Positions 52,799 through 61,840 of a stretch of 64,000 nucleotides of DNA are shown piece by piece; within the stretch, counting starts at the first letter, position 1, and the number at the start of each line of letters is the position of its first letter. The DNA lies in NCBI GenBank assembly GCA_017461385.1, contig JAFTXZ010000008.1, positions 186,001-250,000 of the forward strand, written 5' to 3'. The stretch comes from Clostridia bacterium. GTDB taxonomy: Bacteria > Bacillota > Clostridia > Oscillospirales > CAG-272. A program made the position numbers and the translations under genes. Below the pieces are notes generated by a model. That model had not been told where the DNA came from, ran no database searches, and saw only the letters and a list, made by a program, of their open reading frames with translations.

Positions 52799-52828
52799 AG
52801 TATATCATATTATTAAGAAAAAAGTCAA
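52799..52828 (-). promoter_or_regulatory. Promoter of the phosphofructokinase-DUF1846 operon
   Basis: On the minus strand TTGACT, 18 bases ending ATGA, TATACT, 36 bases ahead of the GTG start. Confidence 0.7.
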
Positions 52829-52980
52829 CAATAATCCTCCTAATTGTGTCTATTTTTCACTTTTTTTACATTTTGGCACAATCAAGCCCTGTGTTTTTCG
52901 ATTTTCATTTACTTTTTAGTTATTTTTCACAAAAAATTTGAATTATTTTCAATTTTTCTATTTATTTTCACCTCAAAGTG

Positions 52981-52989
52981 TGATATAAT
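52981..52989 (+). promoter_or_regulatory. Extended -10 element of hpf
   Basis: TGATATAAT is an extended -10; the region 17 bases upstream (TTTATT) is a weak -35. The 279 bases between the divergent genes otherwise show only AT-rich sequence. Confidence 0.6.
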
Positions 52990-53042
52990 GTAATCAACAA
53001 AGAGATAACTCTTTGAAATCACTAAGCAAAAGAGGTGCTATT

Positions 53043-53567
53043 ATGAAAATGAATTTTACCGCAAGGCAGATGAGAGTTTATGACTCTGTTAAGGAAACCG
53101 CAGAGAAAAAGCTTGCAAAGTTTGACAAGTTTTTTGATTCAGAATGCGAAATGGACGTTACCTTTTCAATGCCTAACGGTACGGAAAAGGTTGAGGTGAC
53201 AATCCGTGCCGGTGGTATGGTTTATCGTGCCGAGGAATCCTCAGACACCTTTGCAAACGCTATTGATGCATCAATCGAGGCACTTGAAAGACAAATAAGA
53301 AAGAACAAAACCAGACTTCAGAAGAAGATTAGAGCTGAGGGCTTCCAGATTATTGAGGAGGACTTCCCCGACGCAACTGAGGATGAGTACGTTCAAAATA
53401 TAAAGACAAAGACCTTTTCCTTTAAGCCTATGGGCGTTGAGGAGGCGATTTTACAGATGAATATGCTAGGACACGACTTCTTCGTATTCAAGGATGCTGA
53501 TTCTCAAGAGACCTGCGTAGTTTACAGACGTAAGGCTGGTGGGTATGGTCTAATTCTTCCAGAATAA
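53043..53567 (+). CDS. hpf: Long-form ribosome hibernation promoting factor
   Basis: Binds the 30S subunit and pairs 70S ribosomes into inactive 100S dimers in slow growth. A 174-residue protein: N-terminal RaiA-like domain (1-100, MNFTARQMRVYDSVKETAEK), linker, and C-terminal dimer domain (about 118-174, TFSFKPMGVEEAILQMNMLG). Start at 53043 because AAAGAGGTGC lies just upstream; a TTG start 10 codons earlier has none. Long-form architecture is typical of Firmicutes. Confidence 0.95.
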   Translation: MKMNFTARQMRVYDSVKETAEKKLAKFDKFFDSECEMDVTFSMPNGTEKVEVTIRAGGMVYRAEESSDTFANAIDASIEALERQIRKNKTRLQKKIRAEGFQIIEEDFPDATEDEYVQNIKTKTFSFKPMGVEEAILQMNMLGHDFFVFKDADSQETCVVYRRKAGGYGLILPE

Positions 53568-53569
53568 AT

Positions 53570-53597
53570 AAAAAACAGGCATTTGCCTGTTTTTTTA
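53570..53597. terminator. Terminator after hpf
   Basis: AAAAAACAGGC, ATTT, GCCTGTTTTTTT. It touches the stop of the convergent gene and can serve both. Confidence 0.88.
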
Positions 53598-54575
53598 TTT
53601 GATGTCCTTAACAATTTTTTCAGGGGGAGTGTCTAATTTTTCCGGGTTTCTGTAGATCGCACGCATATACTTCATGCCCGCTGCGTAGTAAAATCCATCG
53701 CAAATTCTTTCATCAAGGTTATAGGTAACATCTACATATCTATGCTTACAAACCGTGCCGTCCTCCATTAGTTTTAGCTCTCTTTGAGTTGAGCCGAAGG
53801 AGCAAAAGATTGGAAGCGTGCCAAAATCGTAAAGATGATGTACAATTGGAGGAATTCCAAGCGAGCCCATTGACGTAATAAAGAACGAGCAATGGAATGG
53901 TGAAAGATTTGTAAGAAATTTAGGAAGCCATCCGAGATAATCCCAAAATCTAAGAGTTGTAACCGTCCAGCGCAAGAAAATTCCTGGTATAAAGTTTAGA
54001 ACCTTAGCTAGCTTATCAAAGCTACTTTCAGGCTGTTTTCTGTATTCCTCTATCTTATCATTGAGCTTGTGATAAACGTCGTCCGCCGTGGCATTTGGCT
54101 CAAACAAAACCTTTATAACTGTGTCAGGCGAGTCAATTGACATTTCTCTTTTTATTACTAAGGAGACCTCAACAAGCTCTCTTGTATAAACCTTTTGACC
54201 ACGAATAAAGCGATTCAGCCCCGGAAATTGAGACACAGAGCGCACGTAGCCTGCGATAATTACGTGCATAAGGTTAAAATACTTAAGCCCCTCTGCCTGC
54301 TTTCTCTTTACGTACCTGTCAATTGGCTCCATATCAATTTTATCAAAAACAAAGTTTTGTGAGCCTACCCTGTCCTCCATTATGTAAGGGACTATTCTCG
54401 CATAAGGGGTCAAGGTTTTTATGCGTCTGATTTTGTTCCTTTTTTGCTCTTCCTTTGCTTTTTTCTTAAGAAGCTTTTTTTGAGCCTTAGCCTCCCTTTT
54501 GAGCGTCTTTTTATCCTTTGGCAGCTCCTGCTCCAAGCTCTTTTCCTCTAAAATTACATTGTCCTGTACTGGCAT
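53595..54575 (-). CDS. E2-like acyltransferase without lipoyl domain
   Basis: A 326-residue protein with the catalytic fold of 2-oxo acid dehydrogenase E2 and chloramphenicol acetyltransferase (about 55-315). FHCSFFITSMGSLGIPPIVH and NLDERICDGFYYAAGM correspond to the usual active-site region (DHRxxDG in E2 is DERICDG here, with the His lost to Glu). The N-terminus (1-50) is a run of Lys-rich helix (KREAKAQKKLLKKKAKEEQ) and no lipoyl or subunit-binding domain is present. It has no E1/E3 gene nearby. The change in the catalytic His makes activity doubtful. Confidence 0.7.
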   Translation of the reverse strand: MPVQDNVILEEKSLEQELPKDKKTLKREAKAQKKLLKKKAKEEQKRNKIRRIKTLTPYARIVPYIMEDRVGSQNFVFDKIDMEPIDRYVKRKQAEGLKYFNLMHVIIAGYVRSVSQFPGLNRFIRGQKVYTRELVEVSLVIKREMSIDSPDTVIKVLFEPNATADDVYHKLNDKIEEYRKQPESSFDKLAKVLNFIPGIFLRWTVTTLRFWDYLGWLPKFLTNLSPFHCSFFITSMGSLGIPPIVHHLYDFGTLPIFCSFGSTQRELKLMEDGTVCKHRYVDVTYNLDERICDGFYYAAGMKYMRAIYRNPEKLDTPPEKIVKDIK

Positions 54576-54732
54576 AAAACCTCTTAATACGTTTTAGATT
54601 AAGGCGCTTTTTTTGCGTCTTGAACTATTTTATTTTATCATATTTTCTTCATTTTTTCAAGATATTTATTTCTTGTTGATTTTGAAGCGTATTTATGATA
54701 CTATAATATTAAAGATTGGGGGTATTTATTAT

Positions 54733-55413
54733 ATGGAAATTAAAGAGATTTTGGCGTGCGTTGACCATACTAATCTAAAGGTTAATGCAACGCTTAAGGA
54801 TATACTATTAACCTGTGATGAGGGGATTGAGTTTGGCTGTGCCTCCGTTTGTATTCCTCCCTCCTTTGTTAAAGGTGCCAAGGAGTACGTTTTGGATAAA
54901 ATTAAGATTTGCACGGTTATCGGCTTCCCTAACGGCTATTCAACCACCGAGGTTAAGTGCTTTGAGACCAAAGACGCCTTGGAGAATGGTGCTGACGAAA
55001 TTGATATGGTTATTAACATTGGGGACCTAAAGGCTAAGAATTATGACAAAATAAAGTCTGAAATTGAGAAAATAAAGGCTTGTTGCAAGGATAAGGTGCT
55101 TAAGGTAATTATAGAGACCTGCCTTTTAACAGATGATGAAAAGGTAAAAATGTGCGAAATTGTAACAGAGGCTGGCGCAGATTTTATCAAAACCTCAACA
55201 GGCTTTTCAACCAGTGGCGCTACAAGAGAGGATATTGCTCTTTTCAGCGCAAGCATTGGCAAAAACGTAAAAATCAAGGCTGCAGGTGGCATTTCATCAA
55301 TTGAGGATGCAGAAGCCTTTATCAAGCTTGGCGCATCTCGTCTCGGCACAAGCAGAATTGTTCAAATAGTAAAGAAGGGTGGTAAATACAATGAAGGCAA
55401 CTCCACATATTAA
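54733..55413 (+). CDS. deoC: Deoxyribose-phosphate aldolase
   Basis: Splits deoxyribose-5-phosphate into glyceraldehyde-3-phosphate and acetaldehyde. A 226-residue TIM barrel; the Schiff-base Lys is in [10 protein letters not shown], and [16 protein letters not shown] and [10 protein letters not shown] hold the conserved Lys. Start at 54733 after TTGGGGGTAT; an open frame 40 codons longer has no ribosome site and reads as hydrophobic nonsense. First gene of the nucleoside salvage run; it overlaps deoD by 23 bases. A TATAAT-like box is at 54701-54706. Confidence 0.95.
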   Translation: MEIKEILACVDHTNLKVNATLKDILLTCDEGIEFGCASVCIPPSFVKGAKEYVLDKIKICTVIGFPNGYSTTEVKCFETKDALENGADEIDMVINIGDLKAKNYDKIKSEIEKIKACCKDKVLKVIIETCLLTDDEKVKMCEIVTEAGADFIKTSTGFSTSGATREDIALFSASIGKNVKIKAAGGISSIEDAEAFIKLGASRLGTSRIVQIVKKGGKYNEGNSTY

Positions 55414-56095
55414 TCCACAGGGGGAATTTGCAAAAACGGTTCTTATGCCTGGAGACCCATTGCGCGCAAGGTTTATTGCTGAAAATTTCCTTGAGAACGC
55501 TGTTCTTATAAATAACGTAAGAGGGATTCAGGGCTATACCGGCACCTACAAGGGTGTTCCTGTCAGCGTTATGGCAAGTGGGATGGGCATTCCCTCAATT
55601 GGCATTTATTCCTACGAGCTATACTCCTTTTTCGGTGTTGAGAACATTATACGTGTAGGCTCTGCCGGTGGAATGCAGGAAAATGTAAAAATAAGAGACG
55701 TTGTAATTGGCATGGGCGCATGCACCAACTCTGCCTTTGGCAAGCAATATGGCCTTGAGGGCACAATTGCACCTATTGCCAGCTACCAGCTACTTGAAAA
55801 AGCAGTTGAAAAGGCAAGGGAGCTTGGTCTTTCCTATCACGTTGGCAATTTACTTTCCAGCGATACCTTTTACAGTGATACAAGTAGCCTAGATTGGGCA
55901 AAAATGGGAGCCCTTGCAGTTGAGATGGAGGCTGCAGGACTATATATGACTGCTATGAGGCTTAAGAAAAACGCCCTTGCAATTTGTACAGTTTCTGACC
56001 ATTTAATAACCGGTGAGGAAACAACGAGTGAGGAAAGGCAAAAAACCTTTAAGGATATGATTATACTTGCTCTAGAGGTGGCTATAAGTCTATGA
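55391..56095 (+). CDS. deoD: Purine nucleoside phosphorylase, DeoD type
   Basis: Cleaves purine (deoxy)nucleosides with phosphate to the base and (deoxy)ribose-1-phosphate. A 234-residue hexameric-type enzyme: [15 protein letters not shown] binds phosphate, VRVGSAGG-like [11 protein letters not shown] follows, [12 protein letters not shown] binds the ribose, and [18 protein letters not shown] holds the catalytic Asp. Start ATG 55391 inside the end of deoC (GGGTGG upstream); GTG 55379 is an alternative. It overlaps deoB by ATGA. Confidence 0.96.
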   Translation: MKATPHINPQGEFAKTVLMPGDPLRARFIAENFLENAVLINNVRGIQGYTGTYKGVPVSVMASGMGIPSIGIYSYELYSFFGVENIIRVGSAGGMQENVKIRDVVIGMGACTNSAFGKQYGLEGTIAPIASYQLLEKAVEKARELGLSYHVGNLLSSDTFYSDTSSLDWAKMGALAVEMEAAGLYMTAMRLKKNALAICTVSDHLITGEETTSEERQKTFKDMIILALEVAISL

Positions 56096-57216
56096 AAAGA
56101 GCCTTCTTAATAGTGCTTGATAGCTTTGGAATAGGTCCTCTTCCCGATTGTAAGGAATTCGGTGATGAAAGCCCAAACACGCTACTTAGCATTTCGAAAT
56201 CAAAGGATTTTAGCATTCCCAACCTTATAAGCCTCGGTCTTGGAAACGTTGATGGTGTGGATTGCATTGAAAAAGCAGACACTCCATTGGCTATTTACGG
56301 TCGTGCTATGGAAAAATCCCACGGAAAGGATACAACCGTTGGGCATTGGGAATTAGCCGGTGTTATTTCAGAAAATCCACTTCCAACCTACGAAAACGGA
56401 TTTCCACCCGACGTTATCGAAAAATTCGAAAGGCTATGCGGTAGACGCGTCATTTGCAACAAGCCCTACTCTGGCACTCAAGTGATTTACGACTATGGCA
56501 AGGAGCATATCGAGACAGGCGCTTTAATTGTATATACGTCGGCAGACAGTGTTTTTCAAATTGCCTCTCACGAGGACGTTGTACCAATTGAGGAGCTTTA
56601 TAGATATTGCAAGCTTGCCCGTGAGCTTTTAGTCGGTGAGCATGGCGTTGGACGTGTAATTGCAAGACCCTTTGTTGGTGAGTTTCCCAATTTCAAAAGA
56701 ACTGCTAACAGACGTGATTTTTCTCTTGAGCCGACGGGCAAAACTATGCTTGACACTCTATCAGAAAACAACTACGACGTTATCTCCATCGGCAAAATAT
56801 TTGATATTTTTGCAGGCAGAGGCATTTCGGTAAGTAACAAGACAAGCTCCAATTCAGATGGAATCAAAAAAACTCTTGAATATCTTGACAAGGACTTTTG
56901 TGGTCTTTGCTTTACCAACCTTGTGGACTTTGATATGCTTTACGGCCACAGAAACGATGTTGACGGATATGCAAGTGCCCTAAGCGAGTTTGACAGATTT
57001 ATACCAGCTATACTAGAAAAGCTAAGAGATGAGGATTTGTTGATAATTGCCGCTGACCATGGCTGTGACCCAGGGGACACAAGCACCGACCACACAAGAG
57101 AATATATTCCTGTGCTTGTCTATAAAAAAGGGGTATGGGCGAAAAATCTTGGAACGCTTGATTCCTTTTGTGAAATAGGTAATATGGTGATAAATCATTT
57201 TAGCATTAAAAATTAG
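56092..57216 (+). CDS. deoB: Phosphopentomutase
   Basis: Converts (deoxy)ribose-1-phosphate to the 5-phosphate. A 374-residue alkaline-phosphatase-superfamily enzyme: FLIVLDSFGIGPLPD with the metal Asp at the start, the GKDTTVGHWEL loop with the phosphorylated Thr, and AADHGCDPGDTSTDHTREY with metal ligands near the end. It links deoD and pdp products to deoC. Confidence 0.96.
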   Translation: MKRAFLIVLDSFGIGPLPDCKEFGDESPNTLLSISKSKDFSIPNLISLGLGNVDGVDCIEKADTPLAIYGRAMEKSHGKDTTVGHWELAGVISENPLPTYENGFPPDVIEKFERLCGRRVICNKPYSGTQVIYDYGKEHIETGALIVYTSADSVFQIASHEDVVPIEELYRYCKLARELLVGEHGVGRVIARPFVGEFPNFKRTANRRDFSLEPTGKTMLDTLSENNYDVISIGKIFDIFAGRGISVSNKTSSNSDGIKKTLEYLDKDFCGLCFTNLVDFDMLYGHRNDVDGYASALSEFDRFIPAILEKLRDEDLLIIAADHGCDPGDTSTDHTREYIPVLVYKKGVWAKNLGTLDSFCEIGNMVINHFSIKN

Positions 57217-57252
57217 ACACAGGGTACGACCTTACCCTAGAAAAGAGGTTAT

Positions 57253-57654
57253 ATGGATTACGAAAATCTTATCAATTTAGCAATTAAGGCAAGAGAAAGC
57301 TCATACTCTCCCTACTCTGGCTTTAGCGTTGGCGCTTCCGTGTTGTGCAAAAATGGAAAAATATACACAGGCTGTAACATTGAAAGCTCTGCCTATTCAG
57401 AGACAATTTGTGCAGAAAGGGTTGCTCTTTCAAAGGCTATTAGCGAGGGAGAAAGGGATTTTGTAGCAATTGCAGTTGTCGGTGGCAAGGACAGTATTAC
57501 ATCCTTTACCTATCCCTGTGGCGCTTGCAGACAATTTTTAAGCGAGCTTTGCCCACAGGAGCTGGAAATTGTGCTTTTCAATGGAAATTATATAGAAAAA
57601 ACAACGCTTGGTGAGCTTTTACCAAAGAGCTTTAATAGGAGCAGTATTGTGTAA
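57253..57654 (+). CDS. cdd: Cytidine deaminase
   Basis: Deaminates cytidine and deoxycytidine to uridine forms, feeding the phosphorylase next door. A 133-residue tetrameric-type enzyme: CNIESSAYSETICAERVA holds the zinc Cys and catalytic Glu, PCGACRQFL the other two zinc Cys. AAAGAGGTTAT precedes the ATG. Ends 3 bases before pdp. Confidence 0.96.
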   Translation: MDYENLINLAIKARESSYSPYSGFSVGASVLCKNGKIYTGCNIESSAYSETICAERVALSKAISEGERDFVAIAVVGGKDSITSFTYPCGACRQFLSELCPQELEIVLFNGNYIEKTTLGELLPKSFNRSSIV

Positions 57655-57657
57655 GCT

Positions 57658-58959
57658 ATGAGAATTTATGATATTATTGATAAAAAAAGACACGGTGGTG
57701 TCTTAAGCAAGCAGGAGCTTGAGTTTTTCATCAATGGCTATATGAAGAACGAAATAGCTGATTATCAGGCATCTTCCCTTTTAATGGCGATTTGTATAAT
57801 GGGTATGAATGATGAGGAAACCCTTAATTTAACTAGAGCTATGATAAGCTCGGGCTCGGTGGTTGACTTGTCGAAATTTGGGAGCTTGAGCGTTGACAAG
57901 CACTCAACCGGTGGCGTTGGAGATAAAACCACGCTTATCATTGCACCTATTGTAGCCTCCCTTGGCTTAAAGGTCGCAAAAATGTCCGGACGAGGCTTAG
58001 GCTTCACCGGTGGTACGATTGACAAGCTGGAGTCCCTTGGAGACTTCACCACCTCGCTAAGTCAGAGTCAATTTATTTCCCAGGTTGAAAAAATTGGCGT
58101 ATGTGTGGTTGGACAAAACGAGGCTCTCGCGCCTGCTGACAAAAAGCTATATGCCTTGCGAGACGTAACGGCAACTGTTGAGTCAGTGCCTCTTATTGCC
58201 TCGTCTATTATGTCAAAAAAGCTTGCTTCAGGTGCAAGCACCATAGTTCTTGACGTTAAGGTTGGCTCCGGTGCCTTTATGAAAAATGCCACACAGGGTA
58301 AGGAATTAGCAAGCGCTATGATTAAAATTGGTAAGGGCTACGGCAAAAGCGTTTGCGCTTTGATTACAAACATGAATATTCCTCTTGGCTACGCTATTGG
58401 CAACTCGCTTGAGGTTTATGAGGCAATTTCCGTTTTAAGCGGAAGGGGTGAGGAAAGGCTACGTCAGGTAGCAATTGCTCTTAGTGCAAGAATGGTTTCT
58501 CTTTCCCTTGGCTTAGATATCGAAGAAGCAACAAAAATGGTTGAGGTTGCGATTTCCTCTGGAAAGGCACTTGAAAAGCTAAGGGAATGGGTACAGGCAC
58601 AGGGTGGAAATACAAGATATATTGACTCGCCAGAGCTACTTGTTGGCAATACGTATGCCTATGAGTATAAGGCATTGCAGAATGGCTACATTTCTAAAAT
58701 AAACGCAGAGAGTGTGGGAATTTCCTCAATGCTACTTGGTGCCGGCAGAACAAAAAAGGACCAAGAAATTGACCATTTTGCAGGAATACTCTTAAAGAAT
58801 ACTCTTGGCGATTACGTCAAAAAGGGAGACACTATTGCAACACTTTACGCAAAGGATAAGTCCTTATTTGAGGGAAGTGTCAAAATGCTTGACTCTGCTA
58901 TTTCCTATTCATCAAGCAAGCCAACGAATGAGCCACTTATATTTGATACAGTTTCATAA
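57658..58959 (+). CDS. pdp: Pyrimidine-nucleoside phosphorylase
   Basis: Phosphorolysis of uridine, deoxyuridine and thymidine. A 433-residue protein of the DeoA/TrpD fold: DKHSTGGVGDKTTL binds phosphate, SGRGLGFTGGTIDKLES is the family signature and the C-terminal domain (about 330-433) is complete. With cdd, deoD, deoB and deoC it makes nucleosides a carbon source. Confidence 0.95.
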   Translation: MRIYDIIDKKRHGGVLSKQELEFFINGYMKNEIADYQASSLLMAICIMGMNDEETLNLTRAMISSGSVVDLSKFGSLSVDKHSTGGVGDKTTLIIAPIVASLGLKVAKMSGRGLGFTGGTIDKLESLGDFTTSLSQSQFISQVEKIGVCVVGQNEALAPADKKLYALRDVTATVESVPLIASSIMSKKLASGASTIVLDVKVGSGAFMKNATQGKELASAMIKIGKGYGKSVCALITNMNIPLGYAIGNSLEVYEAISVLSGRGEERLRQVAIALSARMVSLSLGLDIEEATKMVEVAISSGKALEKLREWVQAQGGNTRYIDSPELLVGNTYAYEYKALQNGYISKINAESVGISSMLLGAGRTKKDQEIDHFAGILLKNTLGDYVKKGDTIATLYAKDKSLFEGSVKMLDSAISYSSSKPTNEPLIFDTVS

Positions 58960-58985
58960 AAAAGGGGTAATACGCCCCTTTTTTT
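58957..58985 (+). terminator. Terminator of the nucleoside salvage operon
   Basis: AAAAAAGGGG, TAATACG, CCCCTTTTTTT. It separates this operon from spoVM. Confidence 0.88.
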
Positions 58986-59050
58986 GTTGGTCTTTGTCAT
59001 AGTTGATTATTCTGCATACTATAATAATAGGTTTTGAAGGGAGCATTTTT

Positions 59051-59128
59051 ATGAAAATCGTTATTGTAAAGTCGCCTAAGCTTTTAGCTCCTTTGCTAAG
59101 GAAGCTATTCAAAATATCAAAAAGCTAA
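59051..59128 (+). CDS. spoVM: SpoVM-like sporulation peptide, 25 residues
   Basis: MKIVIVKSPKLLAPLLRKLF and then KISKS: an amphipathic peptide with the K-SPKxL...(L)R-(L)F pattern of SpoVM, which binds the convex surface of the forespore membrane and starts coat assembly. Too short for usual gene calling. GAAGGGAG lies 8 bases upstream. In Bacillus subtilis spoVM lies beyond the rsmB-rlmN-prpC-prkC-rsgA cluster; here it is directly next to the end of that cluster, although on the opposite strand. A terminator follows the stop. CATACTAT at 59014-59021 resembles the -10 of mother-cell sigma-E, but no good -35 is seen. Confidence 0.78.
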   Translation: MKIVIVKSPKLLAPLLRKLFKISKS

Positions 59129-59129
59129 T

Positions 59130-59158
59130 AAAAAAGACGGAGAATTCTCCGTCTTTTT
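59130..59158. terminator. Terminator between spoVM and rsgA
   Basis: AAAAAGACGGAGAA and TTCTCCGTCTTTTT form a long palindrome with T-run both ways. Confidence 0.9.
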
Positions 59159-59162
59159 ATAA

Positions 59163-60098
59163 TTATTTTTTCCAAGTAGGCTTTTTCTTCAAAATTTCAA
59201 ATAGAGCTACATAGCTTTGATGTCTTGATTTCTCTATTTCTCCAGTCTTAACCTTTTCTAGAATAGCACAACCCTGCTCCTTAGTGTGAGAGCATTTGGT
59301 ATATCTGCACTGCTCGGAAACTGCGTTCAAGTCTCTGAAGGTTCCCAAAAGGTCGCTTAAAGAAAAGAAATCAAACCTTTCAAAATCAAGAAGTGAAAAT
59401 CCAGGAGTGTCGGCTAAATATCCACCCCTTGCGCCATCTAGCTGTTCTCTTAGTGAGAATAGCTCTGTTGTGCGAGTGGTGTTTTTACCCCTCTCAATTT
59501 TTTCACTCAGTGCCCCCGTTTCAAGGCTCAGCTTAGGAAAAAGCGCGTTAAGGAGTGTACTTTTCCCTGCGCCACTAGCTCCTGCAAAGGCACATATTGG
59601 GTCTTGCTCCTTGGTTATTTTTAATAAATATTCCTTTATGTCCTCAACGCCCTCGTTGCTTTGCGATGAGGTAATAAAGGCATCAAAGCCACTGCTTTTA
59701 TAAATTTTGTACATTTCCTTAGCAAACTGATCGTCAAGGTCTGATTTTGAAATAATGATTACAGGCTCTATTTTATTGTACTCTGCAATAGCAATCATTT
59801 TGTCAACCACCTCAAGAGATGGCATTGGCTTTTTGCAGGGGATTACAACAAAAATATAGTCAAGATTAGCAAGAGGGGGTCTTATAAGGGAATTTTTTCT
59901 TTCAAGAATGCCCTTACAGAAGAAGCTTCCATCATCATTTCTTTCAAGCTCAACCCTGTCGCCTGAGAGCAAAACGATTTTTTCATGTCTGAAGGCTCCT
60001 CTGCCTCTAACAGAGACAAGCTCCTCACCATCTATTTTTTCATCAAGTAAAACTGTATAAAGTCCACCCTGGCATTTCGTTACAAGTCCCTTTATCAT
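59163..60098 (-). CDS. rsgA: Ribosome small subunit GTPase RsgA
   Basis: A 311-residue circularly permuted GTPase that checks the maturing 30S subunit. Order of motifs: G4 (SKSD) first, then G1 (GASGAGKSTLLN), G3 (DTPGFS); the OB domain is N-terminal and the C-terminal part has a zinc cluster (QCRYTKCSHTKEQGC). Start 60098 after GAAGGGCAAC; an 18-codon longer frame has no site. The ATG overlaps the prkC stop (ATGA). Confidence 0.95.
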   Translation of the reverse strand: MIKGLVTKCQGGLYTVLLDEKIDGEELVSVRGRGAFRHEKIVLLSGDRVELERNDDGSFFCKGILERKNSLIRPPLANLDYIFVVIPCKKPMPSLEVVDKMIAIAEYNKIEPVIIISKSDLDDQFAKEMYKIYKSSGFDAFITSSQSNEGVEDIKEYLLKITKEQDPICAFAGASGAGKSTLLNALFPKLSLETGALSEKIERGKNTTRTTELFSLREQLDGARGGYLADTPGFSLLDFERFDFFSLSDLLGTFRDLNAVSEQCRYTKCSHTKEQGCAILEKVKTGEIEKSRHQSYVALFEILKKKPTWKK

Positions 60099-61051
60099 TT
60101 GTTGCCCTTCTTTGAGAATGCTCTCTTTAATCTTCCCATAAGGTTTTTCCAAAAGCCGTTTGAGGGAAGCTCCTCAAATCTGGTTTTCTTGTTTTCTCTT
60201 AATGCCTTAACGTATCTTAGCATATCGTTTGCGCTTTGGAAGCGTTGCGCCGGGTCCTTGCTCATAGCACACATAATAACCTGCTCAAGTCCTACCGGAA
60301 TCGAGCTGTTTATGTTTCTTGGTGGAACAAGTGGCTCATTCATGTGCTTTACCAAAACGGCAAATGGGGTTTCGCCCTTAAATGGAGTTTCACCCGTTGC
60401 AAGCTCATACATCATTGCACCGAGGGAATATATATCCGTTCTTGGGTCAACCTTTTTACCACTCGCCTGCTCAGGGCTCATATAATAAACTGTTCCTACA
60501 GCCTTATCGGTTACGGTTATAGTTTCGGTATTAGGTAGCTTTGCAATGCCAAAATCCATTACCTTTACTTGTCCAGTTTGTAGAACCATTACGTTTTGTG
60601 GCTTAATATCTCTGTGAATAATTCCACTTGCGTGTGCCCTTGCAAGAGCCTTTAGAATCTGAATTGTATAGCTGATTATCTCATCAAAAGCAAGTGGCTC
60701 ATTCTTTGCATTTAGATAGCTTTTCAGAGTGATACCATCAACGTATTCCATTGCCATATATTTGTTTTCTGTTTTTACATATACGTCGTGAACTACTACA
60801 ATATTTGGGTGATTGAGAAGCGCCTGAGCCCTTCCCTCGTTCTTAAAGCGCTTAACAACGTTTTCGTCCATTGCCTCGTCATCCTTAAGCTTTTTTATAG
60901 CCACATCCATATTGTTAAGGTGCTTGTCCTTTGCCTGATAAACCACAGCCATTCCACCAACACCTACAAGTCTTTTAATGACGAATCTTTCGTCAAGAGT
61001 CTGACCCTCAAGCTCTTTATATTTTTCGTATTTATCTAGCTTTCTTTCCAC
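60095..61051 (-). CDS. prkC: Serine/threonine protein kinase PrkC-like, lacking membrane and PASTA parts
   Basis: A 318-residue kinase: glycine loop VGVGGMAVVY, the ATP Lys in VAIKKLKDD, catalytic loop HRDIKPQNVMV, DFGIAKLPNT, and YMSPEQASG. It stops after the kinase domain plus a 30-residue basic tail (WKNLMGRLKRAFSKKGNK). Bacillus-type PrkC is over 600 residues, with a membrane helix and three or four PASTA domains. None is here and no gene for them follows. It is coupled to stp (12 bases) and rsgA, so it still belongs to this conserved pair. The GTG start has AAGGAGGGACC before it. Confidence 0.9.
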   Translation of the reverse strand: MERKLDKYEKYKELEGQTLDERFVIKRLVGVGGMAVVYQAKDKHLNNMDVAIKKLKDDEAMDENVVKRFKNEGRAQALLNHPNIVVVHDVYVKTENKYMAMEYVDGITLKSYLNAKNEPLAFDEIISYTIQILKALARAHASGIIHRDIKPQNVMVLQTGQVKVMDFGIAKLPNTETITVTDKAVGTVYYMSPEQASGKKVDPRTDIYSLGAMMYELATGETPFKGETPFAVLVKHMNEPLVPPRNINSSIPVGLEQVIMCAMSKDPAQRFQSANDMLRYVKALRENKKTRFEELPSNGFWKNLMGRLKRAFSKKGNK

Positions 61052-61063
61052 TTGGGTCCCTCC

Positions 61064-61840
61064 TTACACTCTTAGTAGCACGGCAGTAATATTGTCGTGG
61101 CCACCATTTGCGTTTGCCGTATCAATCAATCGTCTAACCCTTATGTCAAGCTCAACCTGATCAAGCCTTTTATTTCCTCGCTCGCTTGCTACAATATCAC
61201 AAATAGCTGCATCATCCACCATATTTGTAAGTCCATCTGTGCAAAGAAGCAAAAACGAGCCGTTTTCCAACTTTTGTACGTAAATATCAGGCTCACAGCA
61301 TACCTCGGTGCCTATTGCCCTAGTAATTATATTTTTATTTGCAGAGCTTACAGCCTCGCCATCGGTAATTTGACCCATATCAATTAAGTATTGAACGTAG
61401 GAGTGATCCTTTGTTACCTGTGTAATGCTATTACCTTTTAGGTGATACAAGCGACTATCACCTACATTTATAACAAAGGCAGTTTTATCCAGAACAAGCG
61501 TTGCAACAAGAGTCGTTCCCATTCCCTTTAAGCCTGTTTCCTGCTTAGCCTTAAGGTAAACCTGCTCGTTTGCTATATCAGCACCGCGATTCAAGGCTCT
61601 TTTTATTTCCGTGGTGCTTACCTGCTTGTTTCTATCCTTAAGATATGGAGAAATCCATTTGTCAATCGTGTGCAAGAATGCTTCGCAGGCGATTTGAGAT
61701 GCCTCCTCGCCTCCTCTTACTCCTCCCATACCATCGCATACTACCGCAAGATATGTTTTTTCTGTGTATTTTCTTACTACGTAGCTATCCTGATTAGTGC
61801 TACGCTTTTGTCCCTTATTGGAATCTGCTGAGCATATCAC
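61064..61840 (-). CDS. stp: PP2C-type protein phosphatase (Stp/PrpC)
   Basis: Removes phosphate from targets of the neighbouring kinase. A 258-residue PPM phosphatase; metal Asp residues are in VVCDGMGGVRGGEEAS and INVGDSRLYHL, and in LLCTDGLTN and GGHDNITAVLL near the end. NQDSY is the first motif. The GTG start overlaps the rlmN stop (GTGA). One operon with prkC and rsgA. Confidence 0.94.
   Translation of the reverse strand: MICSADSNKGQKRSTNQDSYVVRKYTEKTYLAVVCDGMGGVRGGEEASQIACEAFLHTIDKWISPYLKDRNKQVSTTEIKRALNRGADIANEQVYLKAKQETGLKGMGTTLVATLVLDKTAFVINVGDSRLYHLKGNSITQVTKDHSYVQYLIDMGQITDGEAVSSANKNIITRAIGTEVCCEPDIYVQKLENGSFLLLCTDGLTNMVDDAAICDIVASERGNKRLDQVELDIRVRRLIDTANANGGHDNITAVLLRV

Noticed and set aside
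54613..54732. Forty-codon N-terminal extension of deoC
   Set aside because: It overlaps the promoter, has no ribosome site, and reads as hydrophobic text from an AT-rich region. The start at 54733 has a good site and matches the family length.
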